Shown here: piece by piece, positions 27,116-34,943 of the stretch | Layout: every line of letters starts with the position of its first letter | How positions within the stretch are numbered: the stretch's first letter is position 1 | Assembly (NCBI GenBank): GCA_002238565.1 | Contig: MPMP01000050.1 | Span: 1-35,729 of the forward strand | DNA length: 35,729 bases | From: Albidovulum sp. bin36 | GTDB lineage: Bacteria > Pseudomonadota > Alphaproteobacteria > Rhodobacterales > Rhodobacteraceae | Direction: 5' to 3' | Position numbers and translations under genes: made by a program | Notes under the pieces: model-generated | Told to the model about the DNA's origin: nothing | The model's input: only the letters and a program-made list of their open reading frames with translations | Databases searched by the model: none

Positions 27116-28015
27116 GTGTCTGGCCTGACGATGATCGAAAAGAACCTAGTCGACGAGTTCACGGATATGTCGTCCGGATATGTACTCGACTTCACTAACG
27201 CCACATTTTCGGAGTTCTTCAGGACCGAGGTGGGCATCGACATTGAAGACGCCGCTTACGATAACGGCTCCAATTCGAAAGGAAAAAGGCTCCGGGCGTT
27301 CTTGGATCGCGGGCAGCCAAAAGCCATTGCAAAGGCACTCACCGCACTCTGGGAGTACCGTGAGGACATCAGGCGACGTGACAGACAAAACGAGACAGTC
27401 TTAGACGCGCGAACGCGTCTCAGCACTATCATTGAACGTCTTGGCGGTGCGGCACTGCCACCATCATTCGACGAAATAACACCAATAAATCAGACCGCTG
27501 CACCTATCACGACGCCGAACACGCCGTCGACTGTCTTGCTCGACGATCTTCGACGGCAATTTGAGGAGATGCATAAGATGGACTCGCAGGAACGCGGGTA
27601 CGAATTCGAAAAGTTCTTGAACAAGGCCTTTGATGCTTGGGGTCTGGACGCTCGGGGAGGGTTTCGGAATGCCGGCGAGCAAATCGATGGATCGTTCTGG
27701 CACAACAACATGACTTATCTTCTGGAAGCAAAATGGCATCAGGAACCGACAAATGCCACGCCTCTTCACGCATTCCAAGGCAAGGTGGGTGAACGGCAGT
27801 TCGCCAAAGGTCTGTTCGTTAGTTACGCTGGATATTCCAAAGGCGCGCTTGAGGCTTTCACGGCGAAAACCATTGTTTTGATGGACGGCGCAGACATTCA
27901 TTATGCCCTTCTACACCGCATCGCGCTCGGCGACGTCATCAACCGAAAGGAAAGGCACGCCGCTGAGCGAAAGAATCCCATGGCACATGTCCACGATCTT
28001 TTCGCGAATGACTGA
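27116..28015 (+). CDS. Mrr-like PD-(D/E)XK restriction endonuclease with N-terminal defence-type domain
   Basis: A 299-residue protein. The C-terminal half (about 155-285) is a PD-(D/E)XK nuclease of Mrr/restriction-endonuclease type: RGYEFEKFLNKAF with Glu163/165, EQIDGSF with Asp191 and LLEAKW with Glu204 and Lys206, in family order. The first ~95 residues (DMSSGYVLDFTNATFSEFF, KGKRLRAFLDRG, ALWEYRED) form a separate helical domain that recalls N-terminal domains of AbiJ-like abortive-infection proteins; that resemblance is from memory. A Pro/Thr linker (115-140) joins them. The start is GTG with GAGGA 8 bases upstream; an ATG five codons on is the alternative. No methyltransferase is nearby, which suggests a type IV or abortive nuclease. 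A broken HEPN-like gene follows after 18 bases. Confidence 0.8.
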   Translation: MSGLTMIEKNLVDEFTDMSSGYVLDFTNATFSEFFRTEVGIDIEDAAYDNGSNSKGKRLRAFLDRGQPKAIAKALTALWEYREDIRRRDRQNETVLDARTRLSTIIERLGGAALPPSFDEITPINQTAAPITTPNTPSTVLLDDLRRQFEEMHKMDSQERGYEFEKFLNKAFDAWGLDARGGFRNAGEQIDGSFWHNNMTYLLEAKWHQEPTNATPLHAFQGKVGERQFAKGLFVSYAGYSKGALEAFTAKTIVLMDGADIHYALLHRIALGDVINRKERHAAERKNPMAHVHDLFAND

Positions 28016-28033
28016 AGCCTCATTGGGTACATT

Positions 28034-28269
28034 ATGCCGTCTAGAGCGTTGCGAAAGTTCGAAGGTACAATGATGCGGGATGTAGACCGCATGATTGATA
28101 CACATGCAGAGCAAGTCGGGGCGCACTAGGGAAAAAGGGACTGGGACATCTGACCCGGGCGGGTGTGCTGTTGTTGTGCACCGCTTGGGAACCCTACATC
28201 GAAGAAGCACTAGTCGAAAGCGTCGGGTGCTGCATTGATAGAGTCAATGGTCCCAAGGAACTGCCAGCC
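28034..28269 (+). pseudogene. Broken HEPN-like gene, cut by the IS6-family element
   Basis: A frame starts with ATG at 28034, 18 bases after the endonuclease stop, and reads MPSRALRKFEGTMMRDVDRM before one TAG at 28127-28129. It then continues in the same frame with HLTRAGVLLLCTAWEPYIEE and ends abruptly at 28270, where the IS6-family repeat begins. The R-A-x-V-LLL-x-AWE-x-Y-IEE pattern is the signature of RiboL-PSP-HEPN/MAE-type HEPN domains, usually ribonuclease toxins. The continuation beyond the element was not found. A gene inactivated by both a nonsense change and an insertion is the simplest reading. Confidence 0.5.
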
Positions 28270-28613
28270 GGCCCTGTTGCAAAACTGCTCTCAGTGGTCT
28301 TTGTGAGCGAGGTAGCGGTAGCCTCTGACAGGCTGTGCCTTTGGAGACCCTCCCATGACCTATGACTTCAAGTGGTGGCCTTTCCGGTATGGCATCAGCT
28401 ATCGTGACCTTGAGGAAATGCTGGAAGAGCGCGGCATCAGGAGCGAAGTGCGTCTTGTCGAACGTGCCTGCGGGATCGGGCCAGAGATAATGAGCGAGTT
28501 GATGTCCCCGCATCGAGCGGAGCTTGCGCAAATCGCGATCCAGCAAGGATCTTGAGGAAAGGCGGAGCCATATCACGCCCCCGGCAACTCCGGCGAATTT
28601 TTGCAACAGGGCC
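28270..28613 (+). mobile_element. Internally deleted IS6-family element (344 bp, MITE-like)
   Basis: Both ends carry the same 15-bp terminal inverted repeat GGCCCTGTTGCAAAA (28270-28284, and its complement at 28599-28613), the hallmark of IS6/IS26-type elements. A full element is about 800 bp, so more than half is missing. The remaining reading frame is listed separately. The 8-bp flanks (TGCCAGCC and GTTTCTTG) differ, so no target duplication remains, meaning flanks were rearranged or the element arose by adjacent deletion. It interrupts the HEPN-like gene on its left. Confidence 0.85.
28355..28555 (+). pseudogene. Mini-transposase frame in the IS6-family remnant
   Basis: A 66-codon frame with an IS6-like N-terminus (MTYDFKWWPFRYGISYRDLE, then EMLEERG) joined in frame to what should be the C-terminal tail (VRLVERACGIGP, followed by ELMSPHRAELAQ). 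The DDE catalytic centre is deleted, so it cannot transpose by itself. The frame remains open across the join, which is unusual for a decayed copy. A related full-length transposase elsewhere could mobilise it. Confidence 0.6.
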
Positions 28614-28878
28614 GTTTCTTGAACGACCGAGCAGGCCCGGGATCAGGTTGACGAACATAGGGATCGAACGCGGCGACCGTGCTGAACGTGGCGGTCGGAC
28701 AGAAACCTGCCCAGGCCATTTCGTCCTGCATCCGCCGCCGATGGGTAGCACGTTTCGCCGCGTCGAATTCCTGCCCGAGGACCATGACGTCTTGAATGCT
28801 CTCGACGGAAAGGCCGCCCTTGGCGAGATGGGCGCCAGCCCCAAAATCGCTGAGGGAGGCCGACATCCCTGCATGCAT
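28614..28878 (-). pseudogene. Unrecognised frame truncated by the IS6-family element
   Basis: Reading leftward from the Met at 28878, the frame gives MHAGMSASLSDFGAGAHLAK and later VMVLGQEFDAAKRATHRR, MQDEMAWAGF and FDPYVRQPDPGPARSF, then runs into the right end of the IS6-family element at 28613. The composition is protein-like, with no stop, but I do not recognise the family. It may belong to the neighbouring transposase remnant or to a separate gene. Confidence 0.3.
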
Positions 28879-29266
28879 CAGACCGACCCGCAGGATTGCA
28901 CCATCGCGCTCTCTGGCGAGACATGGTGCTTGTCGCAGATGTCGACGGGGACCACCGCCACCGGGCCGAGGTCGCCGAGCGCGCAGTCCAGCTCCAGGTC
29001 CCCGGATAGTCCGGCGGAGCCGCCCTCGACGCCGCGATCGCGGCGGCCATGGGCAGCGCCTCGGGCAGAGCCAGGCCCAGCTTCGCCGCCAGCTTCGGCA
29101 GCGCCGTCCGCGCCGAAGCGAGGCAGGGCGCGCCGAGCGGGTTGCGCCAGTTCTCCCGCTCGCAAAGTTCACTCGCCAGCGAGCTGCGCGTGCAGCCGCC
29201 GGATTCCAGGGCCCCCTTCAGCCACGCGGACGTTTCGGGGCGCAATTGTCGTGTTCCTATTCTCAT
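28879..29266 (-). pseudogene. DruA/DUF4338-like transposase-associated remnant
   Basis: From the ATG at 29266 the frame reads MRIGTRQLRPETSAWLKGAL and SSLASELCERENWRNPLG, then ALPKLAAKLGLALPEA, the standard N-terminus of DUF4338 (DruA-type) proteins, many of which are fused to or found within transposons. After about residue 85 the frame shifts: the next conserved strand, LDCALGDLGPVAVVPVD, is only found one frame over (minus, about 28960-29010). Beyond that the sequence is lost. DruA itself is a Druantia component, but this fragment has no Druantia partners here. Confidence 0.6.
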
Positions 29267-29302
29267 GAGGCACGACCTGCCCCTTCCGACGATGAGAGTT
29301 AA

Positions 29303-29656
29303 CTGCGTCGGGATGAAAGGTTCCGGGGGCGGACCGAGCGCGGCGTGAAGCAGGATCTCTACGCCGCCTCCGCACTAGTCGCCGTCTCGCGCATGTTCGC
29401 CAGCCGCTGCGAGGCCGACACCGATCGCGGCGGCGGCGACTGCCCGGACATGCGCGCCAACTTCAAGAACGGGATGCGCCTGCTCGGCCGCGAGTTCGAG
29501 GCGATGTTCCTCGCGCACAGCGCCTTCGTCGCCGAATCCGTCGCGCGGATCATGACAGGGCTCTCCCGGTGCCTGCAGCGCGAGCGGCCGGGGCGATCGT
29601 ACCCGAGAGCGTCGATGAAGCCGAGGAGCAAGTGGATGAGACGCAGAGCCGCCTGA
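29303..29656 (+). pseudogene. C-terminal fragment of an IS4-like transposase
   Basis: The plus frame opens after a TAA at 29300 with LRRDERFRGRTERGVKQDLY, then ASALVAVSRMF, a conserved Cys-rich loop, NFKNGMRLLGREFEAMFL, and the tail IMTGLSRCLQRERPGRSYPR, RSKWMRR. This is the DDE C-terminus of IS4-type transposases. The N-terminal two thirds is missing, and the divergent DUF4338-like remnant begins only 36 bases to the left. A typical IS4 protein ends in this way, so the stop at 29656 is probably native. Confidence 0.65.
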
Positions 29657-29673
29657 ATCCGAAAAGCCCGGCG

Positions 29674-29717
29674 AAGCCCCCGGTTTCCCGCCGAAAGGCC
29701 GGAATCGGGGGCTTTCC
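29674..29717 (+). terminator. Intrinsic terminator-like hairpin after the IS4 fragment
   Basis: AAGCCCCCG and CGGGGGCTT form a perfect 9-bp stem (29674-29682 and 29706-29714), followed by a short T run (CTTTCCT). It lies just past the IS4 fragment stop and would shield the downstream triad from read-through. Confidence 0.55.
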
Positions 29718-29872
29718 TAATCCGAATGGCGGAAATCCTAAACCGAATGCCATTGGCCGACCGTCTACTGGACATTGCGCCGTAACATGGGATGAGGAAG
29801 TCGGATTGTTGGCATTCGATGCCAGCAGATTGCCCTGTTGACTTACTACAACAATCCAAATCAAAATTCGGG

Positions 29873-29901
29873 TTGCTTGCGATGTGGAAGAATAATATAT
29901 T
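29873..29901 (+). promoter_or_regulatory. Possible promoter of the AAA-subtilase-TIR operon
   Basis: TTGCTT and TATATT are separated by exactly 17 bases, in a strongly AT-rich stretch 60-90 bases before the ATPase start. Further A/T-rich boxes (TATAAT at about 29924) offer alternatives. The AT content is typical of horizontally acquired promoters bound by silencing proteins. Confidence 0.35.
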
Positions 29902-29960
29902 TATTAGTCTGTTATTGTCCACTTATATAATTTAGGAAATACAATAGGATAATAAAAATA

Positions 29961-31076
29961 ATGGAAGATATTGATAAATTACAACAAAATTTTGTCCATT
30001 TAGCAAGAATTGCTCTATCTGAGCGTACGCAGGACGTTCAGGTATTCCTACATAGAATCGCGAAGAGTCGCACAACGGACAAAAAACTGTCCACCGCGCT
30101 GATTGACCTGTTGCGAAAGAACCCGACGCGATCGACGCCTTTGCGGCGCGACATCAAAACGGCAGTACCGACCGATATTGATTCGCGTTTCCATTTGCTC
30201 AGGATTGAAGAACGGCCACACCTGCCTTCGGAACCTGTCTATGCATCCGATGTTCAGACAACGCTTAATCGGCTTGTCGAAGAGCGCAAAAAGATCAAGG
30301 CGCTACTAGAGGCTGGTTTGGAGCCAACTCGGACAATCTTGTTTACGGGACCGCCCGGTGTCGGGAAGACTCTCGGCGCGCGTTGGCTGGCAAGGCAGTT
30401 GGACTTGCCATTAATGATCCTTGATCTCTCGGCCGTAATGAGTAGCTACCTTGGTCGTACTGGGGCCAACCTTCGACATGTCCTAGATTACGCTAAGTCC
30501 GTGGATTGCGTTCTGCTGCTTGATGAGTTGGACGCAATCGCAAAACGCCGAGATGATTCCAGCGAAATCGGTGAACTGAAGCGCCTTGTTACGGTATTGC
30601 TTCAGCAACTCGATGACTGGCCGTCTACTGGCCTACTTATCGCTGCAACCAACCATTCCAAGCTGCTTGATCCAGCTGTTTGGCGGCGGTTCGAACAACC
30701 TGTGGCTTTCGATCTACCTGGGGCCGATGGGGTTCACGCTTATCTCAAGATTCTGTTCGACGATTTCACTCCTGAACTATCAAAGTGGACAGACCTGCTT
30801 TCTGTGTCCTTGGCGGGACGGTCTTACAGCGATATCGAACGTGAAGTGAATCTTGCGCGTCGTTCGGCAGCACTGAACAACAAGAGCCTTGATCAGTACC
30901 TTTCCCGCCTCATCATTCCCGACGGTCTCTCAAAGAGAGAACAAATCGATGTTGCTGTTCGTCTGGTCAAAAACAACCTGACGACGCAACGCAAGGCACA
31001 CGAACTCACCGGCGTCGCACGCGATACAATCCGTAAACATCTAAAAACACAAGATAAAGAAAGGCGTAAGAAATAA
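29961..31076 (+). CDS. AAA+ ATPase (FtsH/proteasome-like) of the defence triad
   Basis: A 371-residue AAA+ ATPase. Walker A GPPGVGKT is at 130-137, Walker B LLLDELD at 185-191, a sensor-1 Asn at 231 (AATNH) and an arginine finger RRF at 242-244. The first ~120 residues are a helical, charged N-terminal domain I cannot assign. The C-terminus contains a possible helix-turn-helix (RKAHELTGVARDTIRKHLK, about 347-365), suggesting DNA or protein binding. The protein most resembles AAA+ modules of protein-remodelling ATPases. It is followed after 2 bases by a subtilisin-like protease. In bacterial defence islands such AAA+/S8 peptidase pairs recur; that is from general knowledge, not a search. ATG with AGGA about 11 bases upstream. 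Confidence 0.9.
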   Translation: MEDIDKLQQNFVHLARIALSERTQDVQVFLHRIAKSRTTDKKLSTALIDLLRKNPTRSTPLRRDIKTAVPTDIDSRFHLLRIEERPHLPSEPVYASDVQTTLNRLVEERKKIKALLEAGLEPTRTILFTGPPGVGKTLGARWLARQLDLPLMILDLSAVMSSYLGRTGANLRHVLDYAKSVDCVLLLDELDAIAKRRDDSSEIGELKRLVTVLLQQLDDWPSTGLLIAATNHSKLLDPAVWRRFEQPVAFDLPGADGVHAYLKILFDDFTPELSKWTDLLSVSLAGRSYSDIEREVNLARRSAALNNKSLDQYLSRLIIPDGLSKREQIDVAVRLVKNNLTTQRKAHELTGVARDTIRKHLKTQDKERRKK

Positions 31077-31078
31077 GC

Positions 31079-33295
31079 ATGGCAAAGCAGAATTTCCTAT
31101 TGGGCAAGGGGGAAAGGCTCACAACAGATATCGTCGTCAAGTCAGGTGGAAGACCAAAAGAAGCACCCTACACCTTCCAGGAGGCGCGCAAGCGCCTCAC
31201 ACCAATGGTCGTTGATGCATCCTCGAAGATCAATGAACTGCCAAAAGAGGCATGTCCGGGAAATGAGGCGGTGATCTCGCTAACGCTTAATCCTGAGTAC
31301 ATCGCTAAATCCTACTTCCCAATAAATCTCCTGCGCGATGTAGGGATTGTTGTGATAGGCAGTAGGCCGAAGAAGATCAGGCCGGAAAAACGATCTCGGG
31401 GTAGGGAAGCTGTTGAAACCATCACAACAGAACTCTTTGCCAGAGGACTGCGCTCATCGATCCATGACTGGAGCCAAACTCTTCCGAATTGGCGTGCCGA
31501 TAGGCCGAGTGCAGCAGCGTTGATTTCGATAGAAGAAGTGGCCGCGCCGGCACCTCAAAACAAGATCAAGGGTCAGCTCCCTGAAGAAGGGCGGTTTACT
31601 CTGGAGGCGGTCCTTCATGCCAGCGAACTGGAACATAGTTTGATCCGAGTGTTTGCAGATTATCTTAATAAGCAGGAAATTGATGTGCGTATAGGCCGAA
31701 GTTTCTTCGCCAAGGGGCTGTGCTTCTTAGAAATCGACGCTCCGGTCGAAAGGGTGAGCGAAATCGTTGCATTCACCGGCATTCGTGCCTTACGCCAGAT
31801 GCCCGAGCTGCGCGTTCTCCGTCCGACAGTTCGCTCTGTGGCCATTCCAACACCGATGCTGGAAATTCCCGAGGAACCACCGATATCGCCTGACGTGAGC
31901 GTAGCCATTTTCGATGGGGGTGTACCAAAAAACCATCCTCTGACTAAATGGGTCACCCCGCATGAGTTGCCGAACATGTCAGCGGCAACCGATGAGCTTC
32001 TATCTCATGGTGTCGGTGTATCGTCGGCGGCGCTCTTCGGGCATATTGACCCCAAAAACCCACTACCGCGACCATACGCCTTCATCGACCACTACCGTGT
32101 TCTCGATAATGCACCCGGACAAGACGTGCTTGAACTGTACGAGGCGCTCAATCGTATTGACGATATCATGAGCAGCCAAGAATATGACTTTATCAACCTG
32201 AGCCTAGGACCACATCTGCCGATCGAAGACGATGAAGTTCATGCTTGGACGGCGGTTCTAGACGATCGTCTGTCGCGTGTCTCGACCTTGGCGATGGTAG
32301 CGGTCGGAAACGGCGGGGAAGGTAATACAATTCTTGGGTTCGATCGTGTACAAGTTCCCTCAGATTGTGTCAACGCCGTTGCGGTCGGAGCTTGCGATAC
32401 GCCGGAAGATTACTGGAGGCGTGCGTCCTACAGTTCTAAAGGGCCTGGTCGCAGTCCTGGTTTGGTGAAACCAGATTTGGTAGACTTCGGTGGCGTGCTC
32501 AATCGACCCTTTGTTGTTGTTGCCCCGGACATGCAGCCTGCTCTGACGGTGACTGGCGGCACATCTTTCGCTACGCCAAGCGCCATGCGTCTCGGAATGG
32601 GTGTGAGGGCATATTTTGGTCGGAGTCTTAATCATCTCGCTATCCGTGCCCTGCTCGTCCACACCTGCGAAGAAAACGATGAAGACTATACCGAAGTCGG
32701 ATGGGGGCGGGTAGCACGCACGTTAGATGATGTTATTCAGTGCGATGACGATACAGTACGTGTCGTTTATCAGGGTGAAATTTCCCCGGCGAAATACATT
32801 CGTGCTCTTATCCCAATTCCTATAGGCCCGATACAGGGCAACGTCTTGATAGCGGCGACAATCTGCTACAAGTCTCAGACTGACCCCCATCATCCTGGAA
32901 ACTACACGCGGGCTGGGCTGGAAGTGACTTTCCGCCCACATGACGGCAAATTCTCACGTGATAAACAAACGCATCCGGATACTGACAGCTTCTTCAGTTC
33001 AAAGCTTGCAGGCACAACGGAAAACGAACTGCGCCGAGGTGCGTGGAAGTGGGAGAACTGTCTTCACGCCACACGTCGGAAGCGCGGCAGTTCCCTTCGA
33101 AACCCATGTTTCGATATCCACTACAACGCCCGGCTTGAGGGACGTAACTTTGGGCCCCCGGAGAACCTCAATTACGCGATGGTGATAACCGTTCAAGCGA
33201 AAAGCGTCGTTAATCTCTACGATCAAGTTGTTCGTCATTATGCGACACAGCTCGAGCCACTGCGGCCGGTTTTGGAAGCGCCAATTCAAATATAA
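31079..33295 (+). CDS. Subtilisin-like serine protease (peptidase family S8) of the defence triad
   Basis: A 738-residue S8 protease. The catalytic triad is visible in order: Asp279 (VAIFDGGVP), His310 (LLSHGVGVS) and Ser496 (GGTSFATPSA), with the oxyanion Asn near 411 (VAVGNGG). No signal peptide is present, so it is probably cytosolic. About 270 residues precede the catalytic domain and about 240 follow, both without a domain I recognise; the N-terminal part may be a regulatory or inhibitory domain. It starts 2 bases after the ATPase stop and is probably cotranslated with it. A likely logic, by inference, is that the ATPase senses or unfolds a trigger and the protease then cleaves a target, which could be the TIR-like partner downstream. 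Confidence 0.92.
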   Translation: MAKQNFLLGKGERLTTDIVVKSGGRPKEAPYTFQEARKRLTPMVVDASSKINELPKEACPGNEAVISLTLNPEYIAKSYFPINLLRDVGIVVIGSRPKKIRPEKRSRGREAVETITTELFARGLRSSIHDWSQTLPNWRADRPSAAALISIEEVAAPAPQNKIKGQLPEEGRFTLEAVLHASELEHSLIRVFADYLNKQEIDVRIGRSFFAKGLCFLEIDAPVERVSEIVAFTGIRALRQMPELRVLRPTVRSVAIPTPMLEIPEEPPISPDVSVAIFDGGVPKNHPLTKWVTPHELPNMSAATDELLSHGVGVSSAALFGHIDPKNPLPRPYAFIDHYRVLDNAPGQDVLELYEALNRIDDIMSSQEYDFINLSLGPHLPIEDDEVHAWTAVLDDRLSRVSTLAMVAVGNGGEGNTILGFDRVQVPSDCVNAVAVGACDTPEDYWRRASYSSKGPGRSPGLVKPDLVDFGGVLNRPFVVVAPDMQPALTVTGGTSFATPSAMRLGMGVRAYFGRSLNHLAIRALLVHTCEENDEDYTEVGWGRVARTLDDVIQCDDDTVRVVYQGEISPAKYIRALIPIPIGPIQGNVLIAATICYKSQTDPHHPGNYTRAGLEVTFRPHDGKFSRDKQTHPDTDSFFSSKLAGTTENELRRGAWKWENCLHATRRKRGSSLRNPCFDIHYNARLEGRNFGPPENLNYAMVITVQAKSVVNLYDQVVRHYATQLEPLRPVLEAPIQI

Positions 33296-33364
33296 GTTAT
33301 GGAGTAATGCATCGCACTCATCGTTCGTGGCAGGCGAAGGTATCTACTATGAGGAGCACAGAAT

Positions 33365-34477
33365 TTGTCTGCTGAACTATTGGAATTGGCGAATGAGCTA
33401 AAGTCGTCTGCCAAGCAATTTCAGGCGAAGCATGAAGAACCGCTCAAGAAATTAGCCAATGCAGCTAAAGCGACCCAGAAGTCTTGGAGCGGGTCTAACC
33501 TCGGGTATCACGCCTTGGTGTACTATGAAAACCTGGTTGAACGCCCGCCAGGGGCGCAGTTCAGTGCTGAATGGGGCCTGAAAGATACGAGGTTCACCGA
33601 TATGGGCAGTGTCGGCGCATGGCGAGAGTACCCCGAGAGCTTCGTGAAGGACACAATCTATGAAAATGCAGGCCATCCGGACTTGAGCAAAACTAAGAAA
33701 GCAAGCACTGAACTTACTTGCCTAGTCAACAGAGCGAAAGATGAAATTCTTTCGGTGCTTTCGATCGCTCTGGATGATGCTCAGGACGAATATCTGGAAC
33801 GCTTAAAGAACAAAGTTCAATGTATCAAAATTCGGACATATGTCGAGATATGTCATTCAATCCTCCCGGGCGGCAAGATGATGTCCCGCGACATCAACGC
33901 TGTGATGGCAGGCTTTCGAACCGCCCCGCACCAAGAAATTATCGCTGAGACGACGGCTCTGCTAATTCCCTGTCATGTCGCGTTAGAGCTTTCTGAAATA
34001 GCAAGAAAGGCAGGCTCGCATATAGGCCGGAAGGAAAGAAGGACACAACGTTCTGAACAGACCGGAAAAAATGTCTTCATTGGTCATGGGAGATCCACGC
34101 TTTGGCGTGGACTGAAAGATTTTGTCGTAGACCGGCTGAAGTTGCCTTACGAAGAGTTCAACCGCGTCCCGGTCGCCCGTGTTACGAACATTGCTCGACT
34201 CTCGGAAATGCTGGATGGAGCAGGCTGCGCATTGATCCTCTTAACAGCAGAAGATGAGCGTACTGACGGGACTCTATGCGCGCGTATGAATGTCATTCAC
34301 GAAGTTGGTTTGTTTCAGGGACGACTTGGATTCACAAAAGCAATTGTCATTCTCGAAGAGGGATGTGAGGAGTTTTCCAACATTCAGGGCTTGGGTCAAA
34401 TCCGCTTTGCAAGAGGAAATATCTCTGCAGCTTTCGAAGAGATCAGGGCTGTCTTGGAACGCGAGGGGATGATTTAA
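33365..34477 (+). CDS. Protein with C-terminal TIR-like (PF10137-type) nucleotide-binding domain
   Basis: A 370-residue protein. Residues 235-370 are a TIR-like domain of the predicted-nucleotide-binding type: KNVFIGHGRSTLWRGLKDFV, CALILLTAEDE, then ARMNVIHEVGLFQGRLG with Glu313 at the catalytic-type position, and IRFARGNISAAFEEIR at the end. TIR-like domains of this type act as NAD-consuming effectors in some anti-phage systems; the enzyme activity here is inferred. Residues 1-230 are mostly helical with no recognised domain. The start is TTG with GAGGAG 9 bases upstream. The gene follows the protease by 69 bases and is oriented with it. It is the probable effector of the triad. Confidence 0.85.
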   Translation: MSAELLELANELKSSAKQFQAKHEEPLKKLANAAKATQKSWSGSNLGYHALVYYENLVERPPGAQFSAEWGLKDTRFTDMGSVGAWREYPESFVKDTIYENAGHPDLSKTKKASTELTCLVNRAKDEILSVLSIALDDAQDEYLERLKNKVQCIKIRTYVEICHSILPGGKMMSRDINAVMAGFRTAPHQEIIAETTALLIPCHVALELSEIARKAGSHIGRKERRTQRSEQTGKNVFIGHGRSTLWRGLKDFVVDRLKLPYEEFNRVPVARVTNIARLSEMLDGAGCALILLTAEDERTDGTLCARMNVIHEVGLFQGRLGFTKAIVILEEGCEEFSNIQGLGQIRFARGNISAAFEEIRAVLEREGMI

Positions 34478-34704
34478 GCTCAAACTAGTTCTGGTCAGGC
34501 GGCAAAGACCGCTCGGGATATACTCCGCAAAACAGCCGTTTCCAGTACAGCCTTGTTCGCAGATAAAGCGGATCCGGGCCGATGATTAGGGTTCTAGCCA
34601 GATTCGTGTTGAAATACACGCCAGCGGACCGGTTTCGGATAGATGCTGAACGTTTTTGAATGCCGGATTCCCGTTTTCCGGCCGAGCTGGCCCTTCTGAG
34701 GGCT

Positions 34705-34764
34705 GATTTCAGACCCTTCAGCCCGAAATGCACGGACAAGTACCCGCGAGCTGCGCGAGAGAGC
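34705..34764 (+). repeat. Diverged direct repeat, copy A
   Basis: This 60-base segment matches 34944-35003 ungapped at about 46 of 60 positions. Shared blocks include GATTTCA, CCTTCAG and GCGCGAGAGAGC. It lacks the palindrome found in copy B. Confidence 0.55.
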
Positions 34765-34943
34765 CTCCTTCCGGCGAAAACCGTCCCGAAGCCGATCGCT
34801 GGCCGGACGGGCGGCGTCCTCGGCCGGAAAACCCGGGCATTCGGCCCGTACGCGGCGTTCCGGGGTCGTTTGCGGGAGGGGGCAAAATCCTACGCTAAGA
34901 GTTTCAGGCCCGTTTTCTTGTCATCCCGGCCTCTCCAAGGTCC

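Noticed and set aside
28879-29266. A Druantia defence system based on the DruA-like fragment
   Set aside because: The frame is broken after about 85 codons and no DruB-E partners are present. The fragment fits transposon-associated DUF4338 better.
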